Below, piece after piece: positions 17,864 through 27,046 of a stretch of DNA of 64,000 nt. Within the stretch, counting starts at the first letter, position 1. Each line of letters opens with the position of its first letter. The position numbers and the translations under genes are program-made. The notes beneath the pieces were generated by a model that worked only from the letters and a program-made list of their open reading frames with translations, did no database searches and was not told the origin of the DNA. The DNA comes from an uncultured Schlesneria sp. (GTDB lineage Bacteria > Planctomycetota > Planctomycetia > Planctomycetales > Planctomycetaceae), in the NCBI GenBank assembly GCA_903840265.1, contig CAIMFH010000109.1:106837-170836 (forward strand), given 5' to 3'.

Positions 17864-19006
17864 ATGCGTCAGATACTGTTCCAGATTCCACTCGACCAAC
17901 CGCTCGATCTCGGATCGCTGGGGAAAGTCTACCTGTTTGGCGTCGGCCTGCTGCTGTTGCTGTGGTCTGCCCTGGGTATCTGGCTGCTTGTCTCTCGCAT
18001 TCGGCAGAAGACCGCGTTCAATATCGAGGATGTCTGGAGCGTCGGTCGCTGGATCGTAGGTGCCGTCTTGATTCTCGCCGCGCCTCAGTTGGGGGCATGG
18101 TTGCGAGTTAACGGCTCGGAGCCATTCAAAGAGGGGCTGCCGATTTTTGGTTATGGATTTATGTTGTTTGTTGCAGTCGCTGTCGGAGGCTGGTGGGCTG
18201 CTTTACGAGCACAACGCGAGCATCTTTCCAGCGATCGAATCTGGGATCTGGCCTTCTGCCTGTTCATCTCCGGGATCGCGGGGGCACGTCTGTTCTATCT
18301 GATCGAATACCGAGATCGCGTCTTTCAGGATGTCACGACGGTTCCGCAGTTTGTGGTCACAGTGCTCAATCTTTCCAGCGGCGGCATCGTCCTTTATGGC
18401 GGCTTGATTGCGGCTGCGGTTGCGTTCTTCGTGTATTGCGGTGTGAACCGCATCCGTCCGCTCGCGATGCTGGACATTATCACCCCCTCCATTTTCCTGG
18501 GAATCGGATTCGGGCGAATCGGTTGCTTCCTGAACGGCTGCTGCTATGGCGGCCCCTCGGACCTCCCTTGGGCAGTCAGTTTTCCACGAGACAGCGCCAC
18601 GTTTGGGGCACTTGTCGAAAAAAAGCTGCTCTCTCCCGCTGCGGCCTGCACTCCACCGCTGCATCCGACACAACTTTATAGCGCGATCGATGGCTTTGTG
18701 ATCGCAGCGCTGACGGCTTGGTATTTCAGCCGGCGCCGGCGCAATGGAGAAGTGTTCGCGATCGGACTGTTTATCTATCCGATCACGCGATTCCTGATCG
18801 AGTTCATCCGCAACGACGAGCCCGGGTTGTTGGGGCCGAAGCTGACGATTGCTCAGTGGATCAGCATAGGCATGTTCGCAATCGCCCTCGGATATATGAC
18901 TTGGCTCAGCCGTCGACCGGCGGTTCGCGAGCCAATTTGTTCGCTGCCTGATCCAAAGTCGGACAGTGCCGGCTCGGGAGTCGTTCGAGCTCAGCCCGTG
19001 CGATGA
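17864..19006 (+). CDS. lgt: Prolipoprotein diacylglyceryl transferase
   Basis: 380 residues with AGGA upstream of the start. Multi-pass membrane protein. GFGRIGCFLNGCCYG is the Lgt signature containing the essential Arg, HPTQLYSA follows, and RFLIEFIRNDEP matches the conserved C-terminal region. It transfers diacylglycerol from phosphatidylglycerol onto the lipobox Cys of prolipoproteins. Longer than the ~290 residues of the E. coli enzyme: an extra N-terminal stretch of about 80 residues with two hydrophobic segments precedes the core, and about 30 disordered residues end it. Confidence 0.93.
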   Translation: MRQILFQIPLDQPLDLGSLGKVYLFGVGLLLLLWSALGIWLLVSRIRQKTAFNIEDVWSVGRWIVGAVLILAAPQLGAWLRVNGSEPFKEGLPIFGYGFMLFVAVAVGGWWAALRAQREHLSSDRIWDLAFCLFISGIAGARLFYLIEYRDRVFQDVTTVPQFVVTVLNLSSGGIVLYGGLIAAAVAFFVYCGVNRIRPLAMLDIITPSIFLGIGFGRIGCFLNGCCYGGPSDLPWAVSFPRDSATFGALVEKKLLSPAAACTPPLHPTQLYSAIDGFVIAALTAWYFSRRRRNGEVFAIGLFIYPITRFLIEFIRNDEPGLLGPKLTIAQWISIGMFAIALGYMTWLSRRPAVREPICSLPDPKSDSAGSGVVRAQPVR

Positions 19007-19179
19007 CTTCTTGAATTCGATGCCACCGAAGCACCGTCGCAGGCAGAAGAACCGTCAAAGTCGGACTCCGCGAACTTTCGAAACCGGGTCCAATCGGCTC
19101 GAATTCCCGGGAACTTTCGACCGATTCTGGTCGTCGAAAGAGTCGGTGATCGTGAACGCGCCGTCCGGCCAAACGCTGA

Positions 19180-19717
19180 TTGAATAGCACCGGGCTGGTC
19201 GGCGAGACGGCTTTGGATAGCTTGTCGAGCGGTATCAGCATCGATTGTGGCAGGCATTGGGGTTGGCTGAAGATGCTCAGGACATCGCGCAAGAGGCGTT
19301 CGTCAATGCCTTTGAGAAGCCGGCGCGCTTCAAGGGGCAGGCGGCGTTTACTCGTGGCTATTCCGAATTGTTCTAAACGCGGCGACCAGTGCGAGAAGAA
19401 AGACGCGACGAATGTCTGCTTCGGTGGAATCGCGACGCGAAGACAGCGGATTGGATCCGTCGGACGAAAATCCGACGACGGAACCTTCGGGTGCTCTGGA
19501 TGTTTCGGACCGGCGCCGTCTGGTGTATCAGGCCTTAGCCGAACTTTCGGACGAATTCCGAACGGCACTGGTGCTAAAGGAAGTGGATGGGATGAGTTAC
19601 GAAGAGATTGCCGAAGTCATCGAAGTGCCGCCTGGAACGGTGCGCAGCCGCATTCACCGAGCTCGGGTTGAGCTTCGATCGAAGCTGGCACTTCTGCTGA
19701 AACCCGAACTGTTATGA
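19180..19717 (+). pseudogene. Decayed ECF sigma factor gene
   Basis: Pieces of one ECF sigma factor lie in order but in different frames. NSTGLVGET starts at 19180. The frame then shifts near 19206 to DGFG, is broken by TAG at 19218-19220 where a Gln codon would be expected, and continues as LVERYQHRLWQA and EDAQDIAQEAFVNAFEK (region 2), with a few residues missing between them relative to typical ECF factors. Near 19350 a one-base loss in a T run (GCGTTTACTCG) shifts the frame again to SWLFRIVLNAATSARRK and an intact region 4 (YEEIAEVIEVPPGTVRSRI) ending at 19717. Two frameshifts plus a stop argue for true decay rather than one sequencing error. Confidence 0.85.
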
Positions 19718-19815
19718 AATTGAAATCTCCAGGACAAGTCTCGCTCGATTTTCTGAAGTCTACTATTGTGACGCGTTAGGGTGGCCGGATCGTTCGGCAG
19801 GAAGAAACGAGTACC

Positions 19816-21492
19816 ATGAATCCGCAGGTTCCCGATGAATTGATCTCGGCCTATTTTGACGGCGAAGTATCGCCTGTTGAACGGGCCGAGGTTGAGCGCC
19901 TGCTGACCGGCAACGACGATGCGCGGCGTGCGCTTAACGAAACAGCGCAGTTGTCCGCTTTGCTTCATTCGTTTCCTCGGGAAGCCGCGCCGGTCGAATT
20001 GGCCGCCAATGTCTTGCGCCAGACAAACCTGATTCCTTTGCCTCCGCTGCCGTCGCCCGCCTCGGCAACAAAAACTTCGGCGCAGAATGTCTGGCGGGAT
20101 TGGAAAGCCGGGTTTGCCGGTGCCGCAATCACGGCCGCAGCGATGTGTTTGATTATTGTCTTGAATACCAACCACAGTCACGAGGAAGCAAGGTCGGCAG
20201 TTTTGACGGGGCTCCATGTTGAAATGCCCTCCGCTCCCGTGCGACCCCATGCCGCAACGCCTGCGGAACCGATAGTCGCTATGGACGATCGTGAGATGCT
20301 GTCGCGAAAGTCCGGCGCAGGTGACTCATTCGGAACGGAACTAGACTTAGGTCAGGACGTTGACGCGTCTGCCAAACAGGCCTCAACAGTCCCCGTTCCG
20401 AAGTCCATATCACGCGGACGTGCCTTATCAGAAGGAGAGGCTTTGGAGCCACCTGCAATGTCTGCGGCGATGTCGGATTCCGCCGCGACGGTGGATACGA
20501 ATCAAGCAGCACGGCCTGATGCTCAGGCCTTCGGATTCAATGAACTTGGCCAGTCGAACGAAGAGTTCGTGCGTGGGCTGAGGGAAGGCAAGGTCTACGT
20601 CGTGACGCCACAGCCAGCAGATCCCGATAGCAACGTCGCTGTTGTCTATTTTGAAGTCGTCGATATCGATCGTGGTGCGGCGACCGTGCAAGTCCTGCTC
20701 AAGAAGAACTCCATCGAGGCGAGGTCCGTCAATAATGATGCTCAGCCAATGCAAGATGATTTGGTCATGATTTATATCCGTGCAGATGGCGACAAGCTGG
20801 CAAAGACACTGAAAGACGTTGATCAGCATCGAGATTTGATTTCCAATTGGACGGCTCTGGCACCATTGCAACTCGCTGCTGGCGGCGAGGTAGCCGCACC
20901 CCAAGTTCAGCAGAAGAATCTTGCCGTTCGTGGTGCGCCTGCCGACAAAGAAAAGAAGCCTGAGCAATCAGGAGGTCTTTCAGAATCCGATTCGGACATG
21001 CCGGAAGCTCAGGTGGTGCTGGAGGCTTACGCACAAAGAAACGGTTTCGCGAATTCGCCCATGTCGAATCCAATCGCAAATTCCAACGGACTGTTTGGGG
21101 GAAATCGCGACGGATCCGAGAACCAGAAACGTCAGCAGATGGCGAATTCCCGACGGGAAACAAGCAAAGCCGACTTCGCTCAGCGAGCCGGAAATGCCAT
21201 TGAGAATCAGGGGCAGTCAAATCAGTTGACACGCAATGAATTCGGATACGACTACATCCGCTTGAACAACTCGCTGGCGGTGAATAACGGAACGATCTCG
21301 AATCAATCCGTTACGTCTCAATTGAATCCACTTCGCGCGGAACCTCGCTCTCAAGTCTCCGTGAGCGATTCGAAAAAAGTTGCCGCGAATGATGCCAACA
21401 ACAGTCGTGCCTTGCGAATGCTGTTTGTACTCCATCCGCAATCAGCAGGGATGCCGGGACAGGCCTCTCCCGCCCCCGCGAAAGCGCCTTGA
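19816..21492 (+). CDS. Membrane anti-sigma-like protein with long extracytoplasmic region
   Basis: 558 residues. The N-terminus PDELISAYFDGEVSPVERAE is the anti-sigma domain opening, but the His/Cys zinc residues are absent, as in non-zinc anti-sigma domains. A membrane segment lies near residues 100-118 (GFAGAAITAAAMCLIIVL). The remaining ~440 residues are low in hydrophobicity and rich in Asn, Gln and Ser. A structured stretch around residues 245-360 (FVRGLREGKVYVVT, VYFEVVDIDRGAATVQVLL) has no family I recognise. It lies 98 bases after the decayed sigma gene, its probable former partner, yet has no disruption itself. Confidence 0.75.
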   Translation: MNPQVPDELISAYFDGEVSPVERAEVERLLTGNDDARRALNETAQLSALLHSFPREAAPVELAANVLRQTNLIPLPPLPSPASATKTSAQNVWRDWKAGFAGAAITAAAMCLIIVLNTNHSHEEARSAVLTGLHVEMPSAPVRPHAATPAEPIVAMDDREMLSRKSGAGDSFGTELDLGQDVDASAKQASTVPVPKSISRGRALSEGEALEPPAMSAAMSDSAATVDTNQAARPDAQAFGFNELGQSNEEFVRGLREGKVYVVTPQPADPDSNVAVVYFEVVDIDRGAATVQVLLKKNSIEARSVNNDAQPMQDDLVMIYIRADGDKLAKTLKDVDQHRDLISNWTALAPLQLAAGGEVAAPQVQQKNLAVRGAPADKEKKPEQSGGLSESDSDMPEAQVVLEAYAQRNGFANSPMSNPIANSNGLFGGNRDGSENQKRQQMANSRRETSKADFAQRAGNAIENQGQSNQLTRNEFGYDYIRLNNSLAVNNGTISNQSVTSQLNPLRAEPRSQVSVSDSKKVAANDANNSRALRMLFVLHPQSAGMPGQASPAPAKAP

Positions 21493-21526
21493 TCGACCGA
21501 TTTGCTCGAACTTGTGATCCGATGAT

Positions 21527-21566
21527 GCCCGCGAGTAGCCTACGTGATTGCTTGCGGGCTTTTTCA
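21527..21566 (+). terminator. Rho-independent terminator after the anti-sigma-like gene
   Basis: GCCCGC at 21527-21532 pairs with GCGGGC at 21554-21559, extended by AG/CT pairs across a bulge, and is followed directly by TTTTTC. It sits 35 bases after the stop codon. Confidence 0.7.
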
Positions 21567-21631
21567 TTTTGAATTGGTTCGCTGAATGATCCGGGACGGT
21601 CGACACGCTCCTACAAAGTCAGTGATTCCCC

Positions 21632-22780
21632 ATGAACTTGTTAACAACGGCAACACCAGAACAATGTGGTCTTGATCCCCAGCGCTGGAATACGGCGTTG
21701 GCTGTCGTCCGCGATTGGACGGACCGAACCGACCGAGTTCCCGGCGTTGCGTTGCTCGTTGGTAGGAATGGGATGACACCCGGCACGCAGTTCTTCGGTC
21801 GACAACGTGTCGGCGCGAATTCACCGCGACTGCATCATGATGCCATCTTTCTGATCGCGTCGATTACGAAGCCGATTGTCGCCATGGGTGCGATGCTGCT
21901 GGTCGAGCGAGGCCAATTGGCACTTAATGATCGCGTCGCCGATTACCTGCCCGAGTTTGGGAAGCAGGGAAAATATGGCACCACGATTCGCAACCTGCTG
22001 ACTCACACATCCGGCCTGCCCGACATGCTGACCAACAATGTCGAATTGCGGCAGGCGCATGCTTCTCTAGCAGACTTCGTGAATCAGACGTGCGCGATTG
22101 CTCCTGACTTTCCTCCGGGCCGTTCCGTCCAATATCAGAGCATGGGTTTTGCCGTACTGGCGGCCATCATCGAACAGATCTCTGGCCAGAGTTGCGCTGA
22201 ATTCCTAAGGCAAGAGTTCTTTCTGCCGCTGGGGATGAAAGAGACTCGCCTGGGGGCTCCCGATGATTGGTTCGAAGGAACGCCGCCCGTTGCCGATCGC
22301 ATTGCCGAGATTCGAGTCCCCGTCGATCAGATGGAGGCCACCGATTGGAACTGGAACAGTCGCTACTGGCGACAGCTCGGAGCCCCCTGGGGCGGACTAT
22401 TGACGACCCCGGCCGATCTAGGCCAGTTCGCACAATTAATGCTGAATGGCGGCCGTGTCGGCGACCGCCAACTACTATCCACTGCCACCGTCGGTGCATC
22501 AGTCACCAATCAGCTCGCTACGATGAAGGATGTCCCCGAGGAGGATCGTCGATTCCGCCCTTGGGGCTTCGGGTGGCGGATGCAGTGGGCCAATCATGCG
22601 AATACGTTCGGCGACTTGGTCAGTTCCAGCACCTACGGGCACTGGGGCGCAACAGGGACGGTGTTGTGGATCGATCCCGAACGCCAATCGTTCGTTCTCA
22701 TCTTGTCGACTCAACCGCTGGACCCCAACGGGGCACCGTTCCAGCGGCTGTCGAATGCGATTGTTGCTTCGTTTGATTGA
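21632..22780 (+). CDS. Serine hydrolase, class C beta-lactamase / PBP4* family
   Basis: 382 residues, no signal peptide seen, so probably cytoplasmic. SITK near residue 80 is the S-x-x-K nucleophile motif, VQYQSMGFAVLA supplies the Tyr motif (YxS rather than YxN), LLTHTSGLPD is the conserved loop, and YGHWGATGTVLW holds the HxG equivalent of the KTG motif. The family includes esterases, D-aminopeptidases and carboxypeptidases as well as lactamases. The missing Asn of YxN and the lack of export make antibiotic resistance unlikely. Confidence 0.85.
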   Translation: MNLLTTATPEQCGLDPQRWNTALAVVRDWTDRTDRVPGVALLVGRNGMTPGTQFFGRQRVGANSPRLHHDAIFLIASITKPIVAMGAMLLVERGQLALNDRVADYLPEFGKQGKYGTTIRNLLTHTSGLPDMLTNNVELRQAHASLADFVNQTCAIAPDFPPGRSVQYQSMGFAVLAAIIEQISGQSCAEFLRQEFFLPLGMKETRLGAPDDWFEGTPPVADRIAEIRVPVDQMEATDWNWNSRYWRQLGAPWGGLLTTPADLGQFAQLMLNGGRVGDRQLLSTATVGASVTNQLATMKDVPEEDRRFRPWGFGWRMQWANHANTFGDLVSSSTYGHWGATGTVLWIDPERQSFVLILSTQPLDPNGAPFQRLSNAIVASFD

Positions 22781-22841
22781 AGTGTTCCGTCCTTTGCATT
22801 GAATGTAGATTGAGAGCGGTTGTCACTTAGGAGGTCGGAGC

Positions 22842-23543
22842 ATGTCGCTTACTCTGTTGCCGCTGTTGATTGCCTTCGGATGTCAAGTTGAAGCCGAAGC
22901 TGATTTCTTGGCGCCTCCAAAGTTACCAAGAGGTGCAATCGTCTATGAAAACTTTCCCCATTGGCATCGTCCACTACTGATCGACTCATACGTTCGTGAG
23001 GTCACTCGCCGAAAGAGAGATCTGGCCGAGGCTCAGCAGGGAAACGACGCTCTTGCAGGACCGGAGTTGGAAAAAGCGGTCCAGAAGCAGGGTGAGATGA
23101 AAAAGTCAATCGATTCATTGGAAGAAAGGAACGACCCTCCGTTCATCGGTATCCTACTGAACGAACACATCAGTGGTATTGCCAAATATAAGAGTCTGTA
23201 TCTTTGGGATTCGGGAGACATCGGGATTGCGTATGATTCTTTCATAGTTCGGATGGTCGTTGATGATTCGACTGCTGTGCTGGAGCGTCAAAACGAAGCT
23301 GCCAGGCAACACCGCTTGCCTCGAACTACGAATCAAATCTTCTACTTAAAGAGCTATCCAACCAAAGGATGGGCCGCTGGCAAGAAAATCAGGATAGACG
23401 AACCGCTTTGGATCTCTGGAGAGAAGGTGACGACGGCTCTTCCTGATTGGTTGTTTTTGGAAGGCTTGACGATCGAGCCCTTCGATTGGGTGCGTTATCG
23501 AAAGACTATCACGAAAGAATCGCTGATCACTCCGAAAGAGTAA
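22842..23543 (+). CDS. Hypothetical lipoprotein-like protein
   Basis: 233 residues with a GGAGG ribosome-binding site upstream of ATG 22842. The N-terminus MSLTLLPLLIAFGCQVEAE is a short hydrophobic leader ending in a Cys. AFGC is a weak lipobox (Phe at -2 is atypical), so lipidation is uncertain. A coiled-coil-prone stretch (residues ~50-90: KRDLAEAQQG, EKAVQKQGEMKK) precedes a beta-rich part. No known domain seen. It ends 74 bases from the convergent kinase gene. Confidence 0.65.
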   Translation: MSLTLLPLLIAFGCQVEAEADFLAPPKLPRGAIVYENFPHWHRPLLIDSYVREVTRRKRDLAEAQQGNDALAGPELEKAVQKQGEMKKSIDSLEERNDPPFIGILLNEHISGIAKYKSLYLWDSGDIGIAYDSFIVRMVVDDSTAVLERQNEAARQHRLPRTTNQIFYLKSYPTKGWAAGKKIRIDEPLWISGEKVTTALPDWLFLEGLTIEPFDWVRYRKTITKESLITPKE

Positions 23544-23617
23544 GTTTCCAAAGGTCATACTCGTATTAGAAAAGTTGACCGTTGATAGACGATCACCTGC
23601 AGATTCAAGACAGCTCT

Positions 23618-25306
23618 TCAATCCGATGGGCGTGTGTGCTCAGCCCACCAGACTCTCGCGTCGGTGCCGTCCCACGACGTAGCGTCTTCGCACTCTGACA
23701 GTGCCTGTCCCAGTTCGTCGGCGGTCGGATAGCGGTCGGTGGGATGTTTTTCGAGGCAGCGGAGGACGACTTGTTCAAAATCCTGGGGAACGGGCAGCAA
23801 GTGAGACGGCGGCAAGACATTGTCGTAAGCGTGAGCTTTCAAGATCTTGAGAGCGCTCTGTCCATCGAATGGGGGCTGACCCGTTGCGAGGAAATAGGCG
23901 ATGGCTCCCAACGCGTAAATATCGGCTCGATGGTCTTGCAGTGATGAATCTCCGAAGCCCTGCTCGGGAGCCATAAACAGCGGGGTTCCCATCAGAATGC
24001 CATTGATCGTCAGAGTCGGATTGTCGTTGCTGTCGAGTCGCTCGCCGAACTCCGCATCTTCTGGAAGCGAAGATTCTTTCACCAAGCCAAAATCCAGTAG
24101 CTTGGCAACATCGTTACGGCGTCCGACTTGTGCCGCAAAAATGTTGTCGGGCTTGAGATCCCGATGAATCAGCCCGGCAGCATGGGCTTCGCCAAGTCCA
24201 TCGCACGCCTGTCGCAACAGATAGATGATCCGAGAGACAGGCAACGGTCCGTGCTGCTGGACCAGTTCGGCCAGATTCAGCCCCTGCAATTTTTCCATCA
24301 CGTAGTAGAAACTACCGTCGTCGGTGCGACCGTAGTCATAGACTTCGACAATGTTTGGATGTGAAAGCTGAGCGGTCGCTCGAACTTCACGTTCCAGCAT
24401 GGCAAGGGCTCGGCGATCCAGTGACTTTTCCGGCCGCACCATCTTCACGGCGCAGCTTCGCCGCAGCAGCCGGTGTTCGGCATGGTAAACCTCGCCCATG
24501 CCACCGGCGCCTAAACGATCGCCGATCTGATACTGATTCAGCCGCCGGGCCTCAAACGCGTCCTGGCGCAATGTATCGAGAATATGGACTCCATAAAGTG
24601 ACAGGGTTCCTGCGACAACAGTCATCGTCAGATTCAGCCCCAGCGGCTCAAGGTAGCGGTGCTGTGCGATCAATGACTGTACGTCGGGATGCCATACCAA
24701 GATGACCGCTTCTGTCGCTAGAGGATAAAAAGCGAGACAGACAACCATCGCCGCAGAGGAACGAAGTGTGTTGGGGATCAGCAGGGTGTAAGCCAGCAGC
24801 AGGGTGAGAGAGTTAATCAAGCCATTCTTCGCCGAGATCTCAATGGCGTGGTAATCGCTGTGGATGGCGGCAGTCACCATGATGAAATACTGAAAGACAA
24901 TGAACGCGCCTGCCATCAGGCCGAAGATTCCGGCTTCAATCACCTTCAGCCCGAAAGGGGCGATCTTGGGGCGGAGGGAAAGATGCGTGTAGGCTCCGGC
25001 GAGTCCAAAGACCGTCATGAACGGCAGCACGGAGGGGAGTCCAATCAGCAGACTTTGAATGGAGATGAAGCTCCACCACAGTGACAGGTAACTCGCGGCG
25101 GCTCGCAACCGACTTTGCCTGAGAGCCCGGATCGCTTCACCCGGCACTCGAGATTCTGGCTTGCCAACCGAAATGCGAGGTGAGGAGGACGCGGGTTTGT
25201 ACGCGCTCGGCTTCGGCGGCGAAGATCCATGATCGGGAACCATTGTTTGTTGCAGGTTGATCATCGCTTCGCCCGTCAGCACTAAGTCTGGCGATGGGGG
25301 TGACAT
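23618..25306 (-). CDS. Ser/Thr protein kinase with N-terminal six-helix membrane domain
   Basis: 562 residues; AAGGAAG upstream of ATG 25306. After a ~70-residue soluble leader, residues ~75-240 contain about six membrane helices (SFISIQSLLIGLPSVL, GIFGLMAGAFIVFQYF, TVVAGTLSLYGVHIL). The kinase domain follows at ~255-530: IGDRLGAGGMGEVYHAE, CAVKMV, LIHRDLKPDN near residue 380, LLDFGLVKE and GTPLFMAPEQG. This order, membrane part first and catalytic part last, is the reverse of the kinase at 8769 and of PknB-type kinases. The membrane part has no large external loop, so it may sense the membrane itself or a partner protein. Confidence 0.92.
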   Translation of the reverse strand: MSPPSPDLVLTGEAMINLQQTMVPDHGSSPPKPSAYKPASSSPRISVGKPESRVPGEAIRALRQSRLRAAASYLSLWWSFISIQSLLIGLPSVLPFMTVFGLAGAYTHLSLRPKIAPFGLKVIEAGIFGLMAGAFIVFQYFIMVTAAIHSDYHAIEISAKNGLINSLTLLLAYTLLIPNTLRSSAAMVVCLAFYPLATEAVILVWHPDVQSLIAQHRYLEPLGLNLTMTVVAGTLSLYGVHILDTLRQDAFEARRLNQYQIGDRLGAGGMGEVYHAEHRLLRRSCAVKMVRPEKSLDRRALAMLEREVRATAQLSHPNIVEVYDYGRTDDGSFYYVMEKLQGLNLAELVQQHGPLPVSRIIYLLRQACDGLGEAHAAGLIHRDLKPDNIFAAQVGRRNDVAKLLDFGLVKESSLPEDAEFGERLDSNDNPTLTINGILMGTPLFMAPEQGFGDSSLQDHRADIYALGAIAYFLATGQPPFDGQSALKILKAHAYDNVLPPSHLLPVPQDFEQVVLRCLEKHPTDRYPTADELGQALSECEDATSWDGTDARVWWAEHTRPSD

Positions 25307-25672
25307 GGTGTTGTGTCTTCCTTGATTTGGCCATGTCCGGCAGTGAGTTAACAGTTCACAAAAAGTCCACTACTCACAGATACGTATTCGGCGTGAAGGA
25401 TTTGCCCCGCTCCCTAACTTGGTCACCGAAAACACAGAATTACCGCCGAAAACATTCAGGATTTCTTAATACTCGATCCTCGCGTACGGCACGAAGACCT
25501 GAATCATTCCTGCAAGTATTGCAGTTTCATTTGATCAGACGTCGTTGATCTGTACGGGAAACAGGAATGGGCAAATTCGGGACAATCAGGTACATCTCGC
25601 TCCCTACTCGTAGATCTGAGAGTATCGACCAATGCGTTCAGTCGAGTTGTCCGACGTTTCGGAGATCAACCC
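25307..25672. other. Intergenic region, divergent promoters
   Basis: About 366 bases between the minus-strand kinase and the plus-strand SDR gene. It must hold both promoters. I see no RNA gene, hairpin with T run or repeated element. Confidence 0.5.
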
Positions 25673-26620
25673 ATGCCAGCACCCTATTACGCTCGTCGTC
25701 TCGACTCAGTAACGAATGACTCGTCGATTGCCACTGCATCACGAGCGACACTTGGGCACGGGCAACAGCCGCTCGATCTGATCGAGGCGCGGGCACACGT
25801 CCTCGCTCAGTTGGGCTATAGCCTGGAAGGCTGCACCGCGCTGGTCGTGGGCTGCGACGGGCAGATTGGGACAGAGATCTGTAAGCGCTTGGCAGACCAT
25901 GGCTGTTCGGTCATGGGGACATCAATCTCGGACAATGCCATCGATGCGACCAGCACGCAATTGGCGTCTCGCTGGGGGAACTGGTCCGGCGGCGCGACGT
26001 GCGACTTTACCGATTCCTCAACGTTTGATCCGGCCATCGGACAAATCGTAAGACAGCTCGGTGATCGGCCACTGGACATCCTCACCTTGGTCGGCGGCGG
26101 CGTGGTCAAGGGAGTTGGTCCGCAGGAACTGTTCCAGGACTTTCCGGACGAGGTCTTCGAAAGAACCGTCAGACTGAACTTCATGGGTCCCGTTGAGTTT
26201 GCACGCAAGCTACTGAAGTCCGGTGTGATGGATCAGTCGCCTCTGCCGCGCATCGGCGCGATCTGCTCGATGTCCTACACGATGGACCTGAGTCGCGTCT
26301 TCGCCTATCGCTCGTCGAAGGCCGCGTTGCGAGAGTGGATCGAGTTCATGGTCCTTGAAGCGTCGAAGCGATGGCCCGCTATGCGGGTTCTGGGATGGGA
26401 ACCCGGCTTCGTCCTGGCCGCTCAGAATAAGGCGATCATGGATGCAGTCCGGGAGGCTGCAATCCGCAACCGCTTCCCCGACGGACAGTTTCAGACACCG
26501 GAAAATGTCGCCAATGCGATTGTCATGTCATTGCTACCCGCGGCTCGAGACCTGCACGGTTCCGTAATCGAAATCGGCAACGGATGCCAGCGAACGGGCC
26601 TGGGAATGGCCGCGTTGTGA
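25673..26620 (+). CDS. Short-chain dehydrogenase/reductase, divergent
   Basis: 315 residues; GGAGA upstream of the start. The first ~45 residues are a non-conserved leader. The Rossmann motif reads VVGCDGQIGTEICKRL, the second turn LVGGGVV replaces NNAG, and the active site has SMSYTMDLSRVFAYRSSKAA with the Tyr-x3-Lys pair. The C-terminal half keeps the SDR order (GWEPGFVLAAQNKAIM, FQTPENVANAIVMSLLP). Substrate unknown. It shares the AQNK phrase after the active site with the SDR at 10372, which suggests related sugar-type substrates, but the two are only distantly alike. Confidence 0.82.
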   Translation: MPAPYYARRLDSVTNDSSIATASRATLGHGQQPLDLIEARAHVLAQLGYSLEGCTALVVGCDGQIGTEICKRLADHGCSVMGTSISDNAIDATSTQLASRWGNWSGGATCDFTDSSTFDPAIGQIVRQLGDRPLDILTLVGGGVVKGVGPQELFQDFPDEVFERTVRLNFMGPVEFARKLLKSGVMDQSPLPRIGAICSMSYTMDLSRVFAYRSSKAALREWIEFMVLEASKRWPAMRVLGWEPGFVLAAQNKAIMDAVREAAIRNRFPDGQFQTPENVANAIVMSLLPAARDLHGSVIEIGNGCQRTGLGMAAL

Positions 26621-26662
26621 CCGATAGCGACTTGAAGGCCGTAGTCCACGCATGAAGCGATG

Positions 26663-27046
26663 CTAGACAGCATCCGGTGTGTTGTACCGTGCCTGTCGTT
26701 TCGCGAAGAGGGACTGAACAACTTCACGGGCCCGCTGATTGGATGGCCCCGCTTTGTCATGATTCAGGCCTTTCCCCTGGTTGCAACGAGGGCAGGCGAG
26801 AGCCAGATTGCGGACATCATCTGGTCCGGTGAGATCCCCGATCAAATCAGCCGCGGCACGTTTCTCAAACCAGCTTTGCGGAATGATGTGTTCGAGCGTC
26901 GCACCGTTGCTGGTCACCCCTTCGTCGGAAATATAGAGCGCCGATCGGCAATGGAGGCATCGCGTTCGCCACGTTCCATCGACCAGTTTAGCCACTGTAT
27001 CAGTCTGGACTGCGGCGATCAGGAGCTTACGCAAGGTTGATCGCAT
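26663..27046 (-). CDS. HNH endonuclease
   Basis: 127 residues. A C-x2-C pair (CLHCRSALYI), the catalytic LEHIIPQSW and a second pair in LALACPRCNQGKG make a complete HNH/zinc module, with the His of LEHI as general base. Such stand-alone HNH proteins occur in defence, mobile elements and uncharacterised housekeeping roles. Here the neighbours (an SDR and a SnoaL protein) give no mobile context. Convergent with the SDR gene, 42 bases apart. Confidence 0.85.
   Translation of the reverse strand: MRSTLRKLLIAAVQTDTVAKLVDGTWRTRCLHCRSALYISDEGVTSNGATLEHIIPQSWFEKRAAADLIGDLTGPDDVRNLALACPRCNQGKGLNHDKAGPSNQRAREVVQSLFAKRQARYNTPDAV

Noticed and set aside
19105..19140. ECF-type promoter (GGGAACTTT with a following CGTCGAAA) ahead of the decayed sigma gene
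   Set aside because: The match is weak, GAACTTTCG recurs by chance nearby (19071, 19545), and the spacing cannot be judged without the family consensus.
21632..22780. Beta-lactamase resistance gene
   Set aside because: No signal peptide, and the YxN motif is YxS; the family is mostly esterases and peptidases.
26663..27046. HNH gene as part of a defence or restriction system
   Set aside because: No methyltransferase, helicase or other defence partner lies within several kilobases; neighbours are metabolic genes.
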